A DNA stretch of 64,000 nucleotides from Periconia sp. R9002 (taxonomy: Eukaryota; Ascomycota; Dothideomycetes; Pleosporales; Periconiaceae), in assembly GCA_023627715.1 (NCBI GenBank), contig JAMAHW010000008.1:62001-126000 (forward strand), written 5' to 3'. Shown here one piece after another: positions 9,057 through 21,527 of the stretch. Below the pieces are notes generated by a model. That model saw only the letters and a program-made list of their open reading frames with translations. It was not told where the DNA came from and searched no databases. Position numbers and translations under genes: made by a program. How positions within the stretch are numbered: the first letter of the stretch is position 1; each line of letters starts with the position of its first letter.

Positions 9057-11232
9057 TCATTTAATCACTATGTTACCTTTACCCTCCATTTGCGCAGGGG
9101 ATTCGGCGTCCGCTGGGAGTGCGTTGCCCCTCTCTGCGCCCACATAATTGCTGATCGGTTGTCCGGCAAGCTCGTTTTTCGTCTGCATAACGACTGTCGA
9201 TTCTGTTCCCTCTCCGCGGCGATCGATGGGAATCAAAGCACTGTAGTACCTTGGAAGTGCATAGCCAAGGATAATAGCAACCATTCCGAGATGCGCAAGA
9301 ATAAAGCCAGCAATCATCATGGGATCGTACCTGAGCGTATGGAATTCGGGATATGCGAAAGAGAACACAATTACGAGAACAGGACCACTGATGTACCTCA
9401 AGAGGAAAGGAAGGAAGGCAGGGATTTTCCAGTTTCGACCAGTGCCCACGATCACGTTGAGGTCACGGCGAAGTTGGTTGCCCTGTTCTGTTAGTGAATG
9501 TCATATTGAGTACGTTGGTGATGAAGCGAAACTTACGGAATAGTACGCAAGAAACCAAAATTTGCGTAGAGGACCAACGCTCCAAATATTGCTAACGAAT
9601 CTGAGTTTGCTTAGTACGCGACCATTCCAATGGCTGGCGCGTTTCGAGAAAGCAGGTGGCGCTTGATCAGGTGTACGTGAGATGAGCACCGCGACAAGGG
9701 AGAATATAATGTAAAAAGCAATACCAGCTGCGGCACCAATTCCAGGGTCCCTAATACCGTGGGCGAGGAGGATACCGAAGATTTGAGCACCGAAAAACCC
9801 GAAGTTGTACACGGCGAACGCAGGGAGACCAGTCTGGCTAACCACATCATCCCATCGATACACGGTAGTTGCGCTTGTTACCTCAGTCCAAGCAACGAAA
9901 ATCAGGGCTACATTGTTGATCCAGCGATCGATTCCGTCCAAAAGATAGTAGCCGAATTCGGTACAATAAGGAATGCACATCAGAAAACTGACAACGGTCA
10001 GAATGGTAACCACCCAGGGGCGTGATAATTTTGTAAGGCCAGAATCGCAGATTAGAGTCACAACAACATCTAGCATAACGAATGCTGAGCTGAAGCCTAG
10101 GACGACCAGGGTGAAGAACAGAAGAAACGCCCAAAAGTTCGGTGCAGGCATTTGCAAAACGGCTTCGGGGAGTGTCAGAAAGCCAACAACGAATGCACCT
10201 AATCGTACACCGTCTTCCGGCCATCTGCGCAAGAATCCGACGACACCAAAAATGGCAAATGCAGCGAAATTCTCAAAGAGAACGTTGCTGGAGCAGATGA
10301 GGATGGCGTCCATGACTGCATTGGCATGTTTCTTTACATGGTAAATACCCGAAGTATTGCGTTTTAGAATGTAAGTTACTTACCTGATTGTAACTCGCAT
10401 AGGAGGTGAAATAACCAAATCCGATTCCCGTGGAGAAAAAAACTTGTCCCACAGCAGTTTGCCATACAGTGCCAGACCTCAGTTGGTCGCCTCTCCAGGT
10501 CCTCCAGATGAGATTAACACCCTCCGAGGCGTTTTCGAGGGAAAGGCAACGGCCCACGAAGATAATGGTGGTGACGATCGGCAAGCCCATCGTGAAGTAC
10601 ACGACCCGCCCGGTCATGCCGACGCCGCGGAAGATGGACATCCATATGAGAAACCATATAAAAACAGACCATCCTAGTGTCTCTCCAATGATTGAGATAT
10701 TGGGGTAACTTGTGAAGGATAGGACAGAACTGCCATCTTCACTTAGCCTCCCCTCATTGATATCGCCGACCTGGAGGATGTCGTTCCAGTAGAAGTCATC
10801 TAAGCGATTTTCCCAGGGCAATGGGCTAGTAAAACTCCAGCGGAAATAGTTCATGATCCACGCTAAATTGACAGTGAAGTACTGTACCACAATGAAACTG
10901 ACAATCACAGGTCCTAATCCTACCCCCTTCAATCTTCGATTGATATTATTGAATGCGATGACCGTTCCGCCACGATACGCTTGACCGATGGCCACTTCGA
11001 GGATGAGGGCGGGGATCGCAATCAAGAAGACGGCAAGGAAGTATGGGATGAACCATTGGAGTCCGTAGTTGTTGTACATTACTGAAGGATATCTCAAGAG
11101 GTTTCCCTGTCCAGCGCAACCTCCCATGGCCGCGAGGAGGAATGCCGCTCGAGAGGGCCACTGATCACGGCCATCGTCTGATTTGGCTGGCGGTGGGGCG
11201 ATTAAGTTCCCGATTTTCCTGAGGACGTTCAT
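9057..11232 (-). CDS. SLC6-type sodium:neurotransmitter symporter family transporter
   Basis: Exons are 11232-10384, 10331-9537 and 9482-9057, all joined in phase 0, giving 689 aa. The start is the ATG at 11232; an in-frame extension to 11280 begins with TTG. The first intron's acceptor was chosen because it restores residues KHANAVMDAI, which continue the SYNQ that ends exon 1. The N-terminal block WPSRAAFLLAAMGGCAGQGN followed by LLRYPSVMYNNYG is the TM1 signature of the family (unwound Gly-rich helix, then the R-[FY]-P step). About 12 hydrophobic segments follow, with a long extracellular loop after TM3. Family members couple Na+ and Cl- gradients to uptake of amino acids or related amines at the plasma membrane. 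The family is patchily present in filamentous fungi and its fungal substrates are poorly known. The 3' end overlaps the tandem duplication. Confidence 0.85.
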
Positions 11233-12704
11233 GTTGTAACACCGTCGATTGCCTTGGACATGGAAAGTGGTTTGCTTCAAAGAGCGTCAAAAAAAATAGG
11301 AAAATAAGGGGAATAAGAGAAAGTGAGCCAAGTAGATTGGCAAGTTCTCTTGCATAGCTATGGGAGGCACTAACTAGATAGAATCATTTCTCTACTAAAA
11401 ACATATCATGTCCGCTGAGCGACGGCCAAGGGAGAGGCGCCGTACCAAGTAACTAGCTCGAAAGGGTCTCCATCGGACGTTGTCCATGGCGTTCCCGAAA
11501 TCACTGGCAGCGCGCACCAGCGCAGCGGTTTAGTTAATGCCAAGGTCTCCGCCACGCTATGTGGAGAAACGACGGGGGCGGAGACGCGGCCTACGTCAAT
11601 TACGGAAAATAGCATAGAAAGGATGCATCTCTGCAAATCAACACTCAGCGTCGTTGCCGTCTGTCCGACTGGGCATCTCTTGGTTCTTCGCTATGATGAC
11701 CGTTGCTTGTTCGAATCCTGAATCATACCACTTCTATGGTTCGCAGTTGTCCACGCTTGTTTCCTGCTAGCTTCCGGCTACAATTGCGTACGACTGTGGC
11801 GGAATGAGGTGTTTTCCTCCACGCTCCCACCGGTTTGTTGATAATGCTTGTATCTTCATACTTTTTTTCAAGAACGGACAACCCAATAAACAAGGATATA
11901 TTGACCGAGGTCTATCTGGGGCTGCTCACATGGAATTTGTTGGGTACCTTTGTAATACTATCCTCGCGGACCAAGAGCTCCAAATTGAAGGACCCGTCCA
12001 TCCTTTTCGGTCTCCGTTGTTGGTGCATCCAGAAACTGGGGCTTCGGGGACTATTTTCTAAGGTCATTCCGCGCACTGAAAGACTTTTGTATAATCGCTT
12101 CATTCGAAGGAGTAATTGCTACATAGCAAGATAGTCTCGTGGAACTTAGTACACCAGACGACCATTTCGAAGATAGACTGGCTAAAAATATGTGCCTGCT
12201 ACCTTCTTCAGGCTCGTGTACCGCTTCTGTTAATTTTCACGCAACTCCTCAAAAATTTAGTAATCATAGTGGTATAGTTACCCTTGCTCATTGCTAAGCC
12301 TTTCAAGAGTTCTATTACTAACTCTTTAAAAAAGCATTGTAAGGGATGACCTAGAAATGAGAAACCAAAAAAAGTGAAGGACGTGATTTGAGACTGGCTG
12401 TGATTTTCTTTGTTATAACTATATCGACACCGCTCCACACTACTGAAATCAAGACAATGCTATCAATCATTACCCACACTCGACATCATTCAATTACCCA
12501 TCAAGGCATCCTTTTGAGTTAATCATTGCGTTACCTCCGAGAAAAGTGCAATGGAGTCGGTGGCAAATTCACGAAAAAAAAATTGTTTCCCACATTCAAT
12601 GATTGACGTACAATTCGATAGATTATTTACGGACAGCTATCGACTCGCATCCAAGAATTTAAGCTCCTCCAAACATCAACTGCATTCTATCCATTGACCC
12701 ATAT
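11233..12704. other. Intergenic, no gene seen
   Basis: This lies upstream of the symporter and downstream of the deuterolysin; both are on the minus strand. Frames of up to about 99 codons around 11804-12134 have no protein-like composition and no homology I recognise. A-runs occur at 11287-11300 and 12574-12583. Confidence 0.5.
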
Positions 12705-13804
12705 CTAGCAACCAGCGTAGATTGCGTTTGCAAAAAGCGCGTAGGAGTCGGCGTTGTTAAGTGCCTGAGAAGAAGAGAGCCTGGTGGCCGCCGTGTATCC
12801 GTAGCCGAGGTCGTCGGTTCCCTTGACTGAAGTCAAATGGGTAGACTCGTGAAGAGTAGTGGTAGCCTGATCCTGAGCATGGCAGGACCTAGTAAGAGCT
12901 GGGAGAGCGCTGAAGTACAGTGGGCAGTTGTTGATTATGCTCAACGATGGAACTGTGTAAGCCAAAACGTTGCTACTGCAGCCACTGTATGGGTCAGTGC
13001 AGTAAGTCTTTGAAGCTCCTCCTGTCGAGGAACCACACTCCGAAGCAGCTCTGTTGAAAACACTCTGAACGGTGGAGATGGTGCTGGAACTGGTCGATTT
13101 GAAGTATTCTTGAACCTTCGCGGTGTTGGAACCGGCAGCGGAGGCAGCCGCTAAGGCAAGAGTGCGGCAGTTGGCAAGAGCATTGACAGTCGCAGTCCTC
13201 CTGGTGCTAGTGCAGTCAGATTGGACTGCGGATCGCTTCCAGCTGCGACGGACAGCGTTGGCCACAGCACCATCGATCTTGGCGGAGAGGGTGTCGGAAG
13301 AGTAGTTGACGGCACCGGAAAGCTGATTAGAGTCTGCAGCAGCAGTGCTGAGAGTACCGGCAGCGACCAGATCGAAAGTACCGCCTTCCTTCAAATCGTG
13401 GAGCTCCGCAATGTCGAACGAAGTCTCTACGGTCTCTCCAGCAGCGATGGTCTGGAAAGCATCATCAGAGAGGTTGTCAGTGGCGATGCGGACCTTCATG
13501 CCCGAGAATGCGATCTTGTCGCCTATCATTGATAGCATATCAGTCACTGTCCGTCTTCTATAGTTGTTCCAATGCATCACTCACTTCCTTTGAAAACGGA
13601 GACCTTCTCGGTAGGTAATTTGTCCAAGAAAGTTCCTACTTTGAGAACCTTGAGAGCTTCGGAGCCAGTGTTGGTGATCTTGGCCTTGACAGCAGTGTTA
13701 CCGGTCATCTCAAGCTTGACATCCAGCGCAGAGTCACGCTTGGCGAGATCAACCGACGCGGCATTCGCGAGGGAGACCAAAGCAGCGAGTGAAAGGAACT
13801 TCAT
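12705..13804 (-). CDS. Deuterolysin metalloprotease (peptidase family M35)
   Basis: Exon 1 is 13804-13585 and exon 2 is 13522-12705, joined in phase 1 across a 62-nt intron, giving 345 aa. An in-frame TTG extension to 13825 is rejected. The ATG opens a signal peptide (MKFLSLAALVSLANAASVDL), followed by a propeptide of about 150 residues ending near a basic region (RRSWKRSA). The mature aspzincin domain carries the zinc motif HESTH at about residue 298 and, downstream, GTDDLGYGY, which supplies the third (Asp) ligand and the substrate Tyr. The mature domain has several Cys, as M35 enzymes do. These secreted neutral proteases degrade proteins extracellularly and favour basic substrates. Length and order match the family. 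The gene lies in a run of minus-strand genes for extracellular or membrane proteins. Confidence 0.93.
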
Positions 13805-15615
13805 GATTGTATCCGGTAATAGCAAGATCTGGTTGGACTCTGATGCTGTGCCCTGAATATAGAGGGAAACCGACGACTATAAATACAATTCGCCTACGAC
13901 CTCCATTGTGTTTGGACATTCCCTTTCCATGCAGTTATATCCGTTATCATCTAATGGTGTACCGAAAAACGCAGAAAATCAATGCAACAATATAAGTAAC
14001 TGCACAACTGGGGTAGTGGCAGCTTCCTATATGGAGTTCATCGCCGTTCCGAGGGGATAGTGTATTGCAGACTGCCAGTTAACGGTGCCCCCACCATCTT
14101 GGAAACTGCCTTATGAGGTTTAGGACATCGATGACACGACGCCTACGAGCAGTGATGACCTTTCTGATCTGCGCGGGCTTCAATCAATCAGATTCTTACT
14201 GGAACGAACCAGCATAGCAATTCAGATACCCATGCAGACGCCACCGAAGAAGGCCGAAACAGACGTGCAAGGATGCGAGATAAATACTCTAAAACTGGCA
14301 CGATACATGGTCGTATAGAAGTAAATACCTTCCTAATGGGATAACTATGAAGCTTTCAGTATATTCTCCGGGTCCACTTGGCGTGCGCTTTAATTGCTTA
14401 TCTCAAAGTACCTTTTGTAGCGACAGGCGTCATGGTAGCAGAATAATACAAAAAAAATATCTCCATTTGTTCATGGCGGAGTCACCTATAATTCGGATAG
14501 CTCATATGAACAGTAATGTGTTTATCCCGCAACACTTCTTCAGCATGCGTGCAGGGGACCACATATTATGCTGTGACCACGAAGGGCGCATTCTACATGG
14601 TATGTCTTCGTCAAACTTGGCAGATGGTCAATAGCTTTGATGCGGGGAAAATGGGCAATTTCAGCGACAGTGACTGACTCGGGATCATGGAACGACCCGC
14701 TCCGACCCCGAAGTTTCTACAGTTTACCGAAGATAAGTTGATCATCTTATACGATGATAAGCTTCCCCGCATTGCGAAGAGAGCCTGTAAATACCAATCT
14801 ATACCCCTCAATGAATTACTCCAACAGATGTGTCATTACACTGCAGTATGAAGTCTGGGTATGCGGAATCATAATTTCCATGCATCACATGAGGAGATGG
14901 ACAGAACTCAATGGTCTGGAATCAATCCATCGCCGATGTATCCACGCTAGTTATTTGTTTCAACTAAAGTTGAGAGCCAGTATACCTTCCAATTTGGGCG
15001 TACATGGTTATCAGTAATAAGGTTGCCTGATTGGTTGGACCAATCATCTTTGATTTAAGACGAGAAATTAGCAGGGATTGCTAATGATAGGTGACCAAAA
15101 TATGAATTGCCAACTAGGTAGAGGGTAGAATCTCAATTTCTCTGAGGTCCGATAGAAGTAACCGTACACAGATCAAAGCTGCAAATAAAGTCGAGGGTTT
15201 GGCTTCACTAAAATTTCAGGTATCTTTTTTATGTGACCGATACCAATCATGGTCACAAATAGCAATCAACGATAGCACCTTGGATTCTTTCGACTTGAGG
15301 CTCTTAATTTTGCCTACGTGTGATATGCATGGCCTTGCCTCTACCTGGAATGTGAGAGTGACAAGCCGGGCGAGGGCGGAAACGATGAGCGTAAGCATTA
15401 GTGCGCTGTCTAACATTTAAGGACCTACTAAAATGCACATAAATCATTATTTCTCATTTTGCAAGCCTTATCATCAATGGAGATCATTTAATTCGTGTAG
15501 ATTCTGCTGATGATGGTCATTGGGAACTGTATACCTAGGCCAATGCCTCATATGCTTGGTAAAGGAGACCCACCAAAAGCTTGAGTCGCTTATGCCTGCG
15601 TTGATCGATGTTTTG
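13805..15615. other. Intergenic, no gene seen
   Basis: About 1.8 kb between the deuterolysin promoter and the 3' end of the oxidoreductase. A 95-codon frame at 14347-14634 has no recognisable features. No repeats, tRNA or transposon remains were noticed. Confidence 0.5.
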
Positions 15616-17626
15616 TCACTCTTGAACCCTACACAACCTTCCTTGCTGAATTGGCAGCCCGAATCTCGCTCCCTCCACCGCCCACTCCTCGCTCGCCACC
15701 CCTGTAACAGCATAAAACAGCCTCCAAGGATCTCTCGTCTTCTTAATCTCGTACAAGCGCCCATAGTTTTCCCCATAAAGTCGCTCTTGAAACTCCGGCT
15801 CCTCCGTATCACCCTCATTCTGATAGCTCCCGCTTCCAGGCGTTGCATCAATCCAATATTGCGCATATTTCCTTAAGCGCGTGTGCCCAGCAATCTGCTG
15901 TTCGGGTGTCGCATCGGGACCGTAGGATTGAGAATCAAAGCCTGTTGCATGCATGATGGCGGTCCGCAAGTGTGGGTTCACGGCCGAATACACACCCGGA
16001 TATCCGGCAGTTTCGAGGGAAGGGTGGTAATCCACACTATGAAAAGAGTATCCGCCCTCTTCGATGAAGGTTCTTATCGCGCTTATGGCGGTTTTGAATT
16101 CACCGGATGTTGTATTTTCAAATATCGACCGTGGAAAGAGGCGGGAGACGAAGCGGCGGTTCGAGATACCTTCGCCAGGTCCATTGGGTCGAAACTGGGA
16201 TTTGGGGAAGCTTGGAAACCACTTAGGTGAGGGATTCGTGAGGGTTATTCCGTCTTCGTTGAGATCTGATATTATGGGTTCCATGAATGCGGTGAACTCT
16301 GAAGATGTCATGGAGGGCATCATGACTTGTCCCGAAAAAGTGAAGCCTTGGCCATTTCTGCCAATGTTGTTCCAGCCTATCCCTTTGGCGTCGTTTATTC
16401 GAACGAGATGTGAGAAATAGGTACTGATACCCTTCCAGAACGTTTCGATGGACAATTGGCTGTTTGTTTGAAAATTGAATGAAGATGTCGCGAAAGAAAT
16501 TGGCTCATGCGCCTTAACAACGGCCGATGTGACGATCCCGAAATTTCCTATAGTTTGTTAGGGGCTTGAAGAATAATTAGAGAACTCAAGTAGAATGTAC
16601 CAGGTCCTCCGCCTCTAATCGCCCAGAATAGATCTTCATTTTCGGATAGATCCGCATGGACAAACTTCCCATCAGCAGTTACTACTTCCAAAGAAAGAAC
16701 TTGGTCGGCCATTAGACCAAACTTGGTCGTTATGTACGAGAAACCCCCGCCCTGCATGAAGCCGCCATAAGCACCTACGGTTGTTGATCCTGGGCAGAGC
16801 AGAGTGATATTGTTGGCGTCCATGTATTCCAAAAGATCATATTGCTCCAAAGCAGCGCCCACCCGTGCAGCGCTTCCCTCGTAGCCAGAGATGTTGACGT
16901 AAGGTAAGTATTCGAAAGCCTTCAAGTGATGAACCCAGACTTGAAGAGCCCCGCCTCCAGTATTTCTTCCAATGAAATCATGGCCAGTGTTCCTGTTAAC
17001 ATATTAGCAAATACAGTAAATTGTTATCATACCATACCTACTTGATTGTAATGCGAATATTGTTGTTCCGAGCAAAATTCACGGCTAATTGAACATGCTT
17101 GACAGTAGTCGCATTGACTACGAATGCTGGAAAGCTTGTTATTGCACAGGAGTTGTTCAGGTTTGTCGCTGCAGGAATAGGACAAGGATTTCCGAGCTGC
17201 CACATGCCAAATGGTATCAAAGGGTCTTCTTTACTGAATAATGATCAGCATTGTCTACCTGAAACTATGCAAAATATCCTCTTACGCAAAGAGTGAGCTA
17301 CTCGACTGTCTTCTGACATTATCGCATTTGTCTGGGTTGAAGAAAGGGCCTTGGTAACAAGCCGCAGCTGGAGGAGCTGCTTGGATTAAGGTGCCGCCCA
17401 AGCTTGTGTTTAAGGCAGCCCAGCGCTGAAGGGAAGGCCACTGTTCGTCTCTAGGGAAAGTTTTGCACTTTTCAAGGATCTCAATGGGAATTACGCCAAA
17501 ATTGAGGTCCGAGTTGTTGGCGATATCATGTTCCTTTAACTGAATGGCCTCGTAAGGGAAGTTGTATGTGGAAGCCAGTCGAATGAGATAAAACGCGAAA
17601 ACGACCACTGTTGCATATGAGAGCAT
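15616..17626 (-). CDS. BBE-type FAD-linked oxidoreductase, secreted
   Basis: Four exons: 17626-17286, 17233-17042, 16992-16601 and 16547-15616, giving 618 aa with frame kept across all junctions. The N-terminus is a signal peptide (hydrophobic VVVFAFYLIRLAS). The PCMH-type FAD domain follows: IKNTGHDFIGRNTGGGAL, whose His (about 182) is the likely 8-alpha-histidyl FAD anchor, then CPGSTTVGAYGGFMQGGG and GLMADQVLSLEVVTADG, then WAIRGGGPGNFGIVTSAV. The C-terminal berberine-bridge domain is recognisable by NYGRLYEIKKTRDP near the end. Family members oxidise alcohols, sugars or alkaloid precursors with O2. The substrate is unknown. The exon 3/4 junction falls inside the conserved GGGPGNFG motif, which makes the gene model firm. 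Confidence 0.9.
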
Positions 17627-18940
17627 TTCTAGAGTTAGCGCAGCTCTCTGGAGAAGCTTGAAACTCTTGTTTTACAATGCAGACAAGAAAGAATGGCAAG
17701 TTGCTGGTTTTTGTATACCGTTATGGATGTATCGGCAAATTTGAGGCATGGGGTTGATTCCAGCTGTGTAATTCCGGAAGGCTTAGGTTGTGATTTCAAA
17801 CGCGGTCATACATATTCATCAATGTTGCATGCCGTAAATAGAGTGGCGTTCAGATACGATATGAGAACTACGGGATCCAGAAAGGGCTGCTTCAAATGGG
17901 ACAATCAATCTCGCATCGTATAACAGTATACCAGGTAGCGAGAGACCCAATACTCTGTTAATACGAGAATAATTATTGCGAAGGTTGTCATCCACATCCC
18001 AGTAAGCCCATGGCCGTTCTTGTTCAGGTCGACACAATTCATCCATTTGTAGAGCGTGACCATTGCCATTATAGCATAGCTTCCGACTCATCAGTTCGCA
18101 ATGAAGCAGCTCTTATGAAAGGCACATGTGTTGAGATACACGCCGTCGCCGAAAATCGAAGCGCCTGGCATTTGTTCGTAATCGTCGCGATAACATTCAC
18201 GAGGCGTCACGGCAGTTCAATAGCTGTTCGCTAAACGGTGCAATCCCGCCCTGTTCATTTGCTTTGTTGCATAATTATTGCCTAAACCCTATAAACTCAA
18301 TCCGGGGTAATTGCGTGCTTCCGATCTGTATCTGGAAGCTCGGAGCACACAATACAATTCGCATCCTTCCAGATTTGGCAATAACGATAAATATATGCCG
18401 CAATAGCATTGAAATCCGGTCGTGTAGGGACGTACATGATTCTGTAATAGTACTCAAGGAAAGTCAAGTCATACAGGGTGTTTTATAGGAGTGGGTTGCA
18501 ACTTCCGAATTAACCCCCTTCGCAGGCGTGATCGTCGCTCTACATTCAAACGAGTATCTCCAAAAATGAAAACGAATATTACTGTAGAGTGTGTCAACTA
18601 CAAACAGTCTTATCTTCGATCGAAATCATTCACATATCGCGAAACAAGCACTGGTAATTGATTAAATTCATTGTCCACGTTCTAGTATTTATATAACGAC
18701 AAATTCTTCAGTAAGCACACAAAAACAAAAAACACTAGGGTATCCTTCGTAAATTCGGAGATAGTGAAACATAAAGACTCGATCAACGCCATTTCGTGCA
18801 ATTGATAGTAACAACGGTACACCCATTCAAAAGGAAAATGTGGCGCAACATCGCCAAACAAAGACTCCCAGACGCGTAAAAATAGTCACTCGTTAACATT
18901 TTTCGTTTCAGCATGTAGACAATTCATCAAACCATAGAGG
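17627..18940. other. Intergenic, no gene seen
   Basis: Frames here are short (90 codons or fewer) and lack protein-like composition. The stretch should include the oxidoreductase promoter and the 3' UTR of the next minus-strand gene. Confidence 0.5.
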
Positions 18941-19618
18941 TTAGAACTTGAATTGAACATGACGCTGGAGCTTGGAATTCCATGATTGGATGTATCCACC
19001 ATTATGTCGCCAACTCGCTGTGGCATTGGGCGACTGCTTTTCATCTTGTTTCGAATCTTCTTCGTTTGCGTCTTCTTCATCCATATCGTCGTCCATGTCG
19101 TATGACTCGTATGACTCGTACCCATCTTCATCTCGAGGCTCTGTTTGAGTAACCTGGCTCCCAGATGAGTCAAAACTCGTGCGGGCTGTGGAATACCCGC
19201 TATCATTTGAGGGTCCGTGTTGTCCAGTGATGCTCATGTTATCATGTAGAATTATTTCGCAGAGCGCGACGATGTTTTCTGTCAGCTCTGTCCTGGTAAG
19301 GAGACCGCGCACAAGAATTTCGTGCTGGGCCTGAGCGATTGTGAGTTTCTCGAGCTGATTTCTAGCAGCTAGATGATGACCATAGCGGAAATAGAGAAGT
19401 TCCGCCAGTTGGTGACAAGGGGGCGTGGAGCAAGCTTCATCGAGAAAGACCGCAACAGCGTTTTGAAGGGAAGTCCTGTCCTCATCCTCTTCATACAACC
19501 CTAGTGCCAAATCAAACAGAACGTTCCATGAGAGGCTCTTCAGGCTTGACAAGAGCTCGCAAGAAGCGGCTGAAGGGAACATGGATGATGGTAGAAGAGA
19601 TGAACGAAGGATAGACAT
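18941..19618 (-). CDS. Hypothetical protein, acidic C-terminal half
   Basis: A single exon of 225 aa from the ATG at 19618. Residues 1-130 look like a helical domain (SLSWNVLFDLALGLYEE, QLAELLYFRYGHHLAARNQLE, ELTENIVALCEIILHD). Residues 135-205 are Ser-, Asp- and Glu-rich and probably disordered (GYESYESYDMDDDMDEEDA). The basic end HVQFKF follows. There is no signal peptide or membrane segment. I do not recognise a family. The protein-like composition and clean ORF support a real gene. Confidence 0.6.
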   Translation of the reverse strand: MSILRSSLLPSSMFPSAASCELLSSLKSLSWNVLFDLALGLYEEDEDRTSLQNAVAVFLDEACSTPPCHQLAELLYFRYGHHLAARNQLEKLTIAQAQHEILVRGLLTRTELTENIVALCEIILHDNMSITGQHGPSNDSGYSTARTSFDSSGSQVTQTEPRDEDGYESYESYDMDDDMDEEDANEEDSKQDEKQSPNATASWRHNGGYIQSWNSKLQRHVQFKF

Positions 19619-20750
19619 TGTGTCTATGGTTGGAAATGTAGTTGATTTGGTTGGAACTTGTTGGCTTCTGACTGTGAAGCTTTATTCAGCTGGGGGTTGA
19701 CGGTAGAATTTTGTAGAGGGGATTACTGGGGAAAGCTTAGGAAGAGGCGCACGCCGTATCTTATAGCTTTGAGACATCGGAGAGCAGTGGGAAAAAATAG
19801 TTTTCACGTTGTGTAGTACGGTACAGCCAGGAAAAGAGTTTGTAAAATTACCGCTATTACATTGGCTATTTCAGATGATTCATCTTATGGCAGTGAGGAG
19901 GGTGAATCGTAGTCGTCATTACACTCGAATAATTTATTTTCTAAGATTGAGGACGAATCATACATGTAAGATCGCAGACTGCAATGCAGTGACTCAAGAC
20001 AATATTAGCAGTTGCAAGTAGTTGGTCACTTGATGCGCAATGAAAACCTATGGAAGAGGCGATTGGTACCAGCTTGAGTTGACTTGAGGTTTTGGTAGGC
20101 CTTCATCACGTGTGTGCCAGACTGACCCTTGGTTTTGCACCAAGCTCGTCCATTGGTTCACTGACCATTCATACCTACTCCTCCTATTGAAGATCACTGG
20201 GTTTCAACATGATGGGTATTGTCAAGTGCAAACTACGTATGTACGGTCAATGACGAGAGTCATGCAGGTGATGACCATAGTTGTGTTCAAAGGCCAATAA
20301 AGGATTATGAATATGTAATCTTTCTTTTCAAACATCGCACGGGACCAATGCCGTCGTCACGGGTTATCTGAAAAAACAAACGCAGCACTGAGAGCTTTTG
20401 ATGAAGGCGCGGTTTACATGGCAAACATTTAGTTCCCTGCGTCGGATAAAAGTTTCGCCGAGAGCCGCCGCGGGTGTTTGGCTTGTTTGATCATCACCCT
20501 CAAAGTACAGCACAGATACCGCCGTCGCGTTTCGACAACTCCGCCCTCAACGAAACGATAACCATCCTCTCTACGGACTCGGGCTTCACGATTTCAAAAA
20601 GAACGACTATTTATTCTACGACAGCGGCCTCGAGACGTCGGGGCGTCCTTCGACTTTGCTATTGATCACCCTTCCTGCACGGATTCGGCTACCCAGCGGC
20701 GCCAGCGACAAAGAGAACACGACATACATCACATCTTGTTTCGCAGCAAC
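19619..20750. other. Divergent intergenic region upstream of ARL1
   Basis: This is the shared upstream DNA of the minus-strand hypothetical gene and ARL1. Frames near 19809-20300 look like chance. The last 250 nt are CT-rich and probably form the ARL1 5' UTR. Confidence 0.5.
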
Positions 20751-21527
20751 ATGGGTGGTTATGTTTCAAAGTTCGCATCGTTGATTTGGTCAAAGAAGGA
20801 GATTCGAATATTAATTTTGGGTCTGGTATGGAGTTTCACTCTCTGCTGGTAGAAAGGGACTATGGTGCTGATTACAAATGGAACTTTAGGACAATGCTGG
20901 AAAGACAACGCTCCTGTACAGACTGAAGGTAAGATCCTTGCACAGTATTAGCCAGGAGATTTATGTTAACGGACTTGCTAGATCGGAGAGGTGGTCACGA
21001 CTATACCTACAATAGGCTTCAACGTGGAATCGGTCACATACAAGAATCTTAATTTTAACGTCTGGGTACGTATGGGGTGGCGCAAACATCTATATTCAGG
21101 GCTTGGGGAAGCTTATTCTAGTTAGGATCTTGGAGGCCAAACCTCTATTCGCCCCTACTGGCGGTGCTACTACGCCAACACAGCCGCCGTTATCTTCGTT
21201 ATAGATTCGACCGATATCGACCGTCTTTCCACAGCGTCCGAAGAATTAGCAGCCATGCTTAACGAGGAGGAGCTGCGAGATGCTGCGCTTCTGGTGTTCG
21301 CCAACAAACAGGATCAACCCGGGGCAAAGGGGGCTGGCGAGATCAGTGAGGCGCTACGGTTGGGGGATCTCAAAGATCGGAACTGGAGTATAGTCGCTTG
21401 TTCGGCTGTTGACGGCAGAGGTGTTGATGAAGGAATGGATTGGCTTGTAGTAAGTACAAGGAAACGGGGGTGTCAAGTGCACTATGCTAACTCACTGCAA
21501 CAGCAAACGGTAAATTCCGAACAGTAA
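20751..21527 (+). CDS. ARL1: ARF-like small GTPase Arl1
   Basis: Five exons: 20751-20825, 20890-20928, 20982-21065, 21126-21449 and 21504-21527, giving 181 aa, the usual family length. Visible elements are the N-myristoylation start MGGYVSKF, the P-loop GLDNAGKTT split by intron 1, switch [14 protein letters not shown], switch [19 protein letters not shown], the guanine-specificity motif NKQD, and CSAVDG near the end. The RPYWRCYY sequence separates Arl1 from Arf1, which has RPLWRHYF. Arl1 acts at the trans-Golgi, where its GTP form recruits GRIP-domain golgins and supports endosome-to-Golgi traffic. All introns are short and GT-AG, and the last exon has only eight codons including the stop. 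Confidence 0.95.

Larger units (their letters stand above)
7104..9083. repeat. Tandem duplication, unit 2
   Basis: This is the second copy of the secreted-protein locus; see 5305-7069. It is longer than unit 1, mainly because of an extra segment around 8640-8930 that has no counterpart in unit 1. It ends inside the 3' end of the symporter gene. Confidence 0.75.

Noticed and set aside
11835..12134. A 99-codon frame in the gap between symporter and deuterolysin
   Set aside because: Begins at an arbitrary ATG, has no recognised similarity, and an overlapping frame of similar length is equally open.
14347..14634. A 95-codon frame starting with ATG
   Set aside because: No signal peptide, domain or recognisable motif and not bounded by promoter-like sequence; likely chance.
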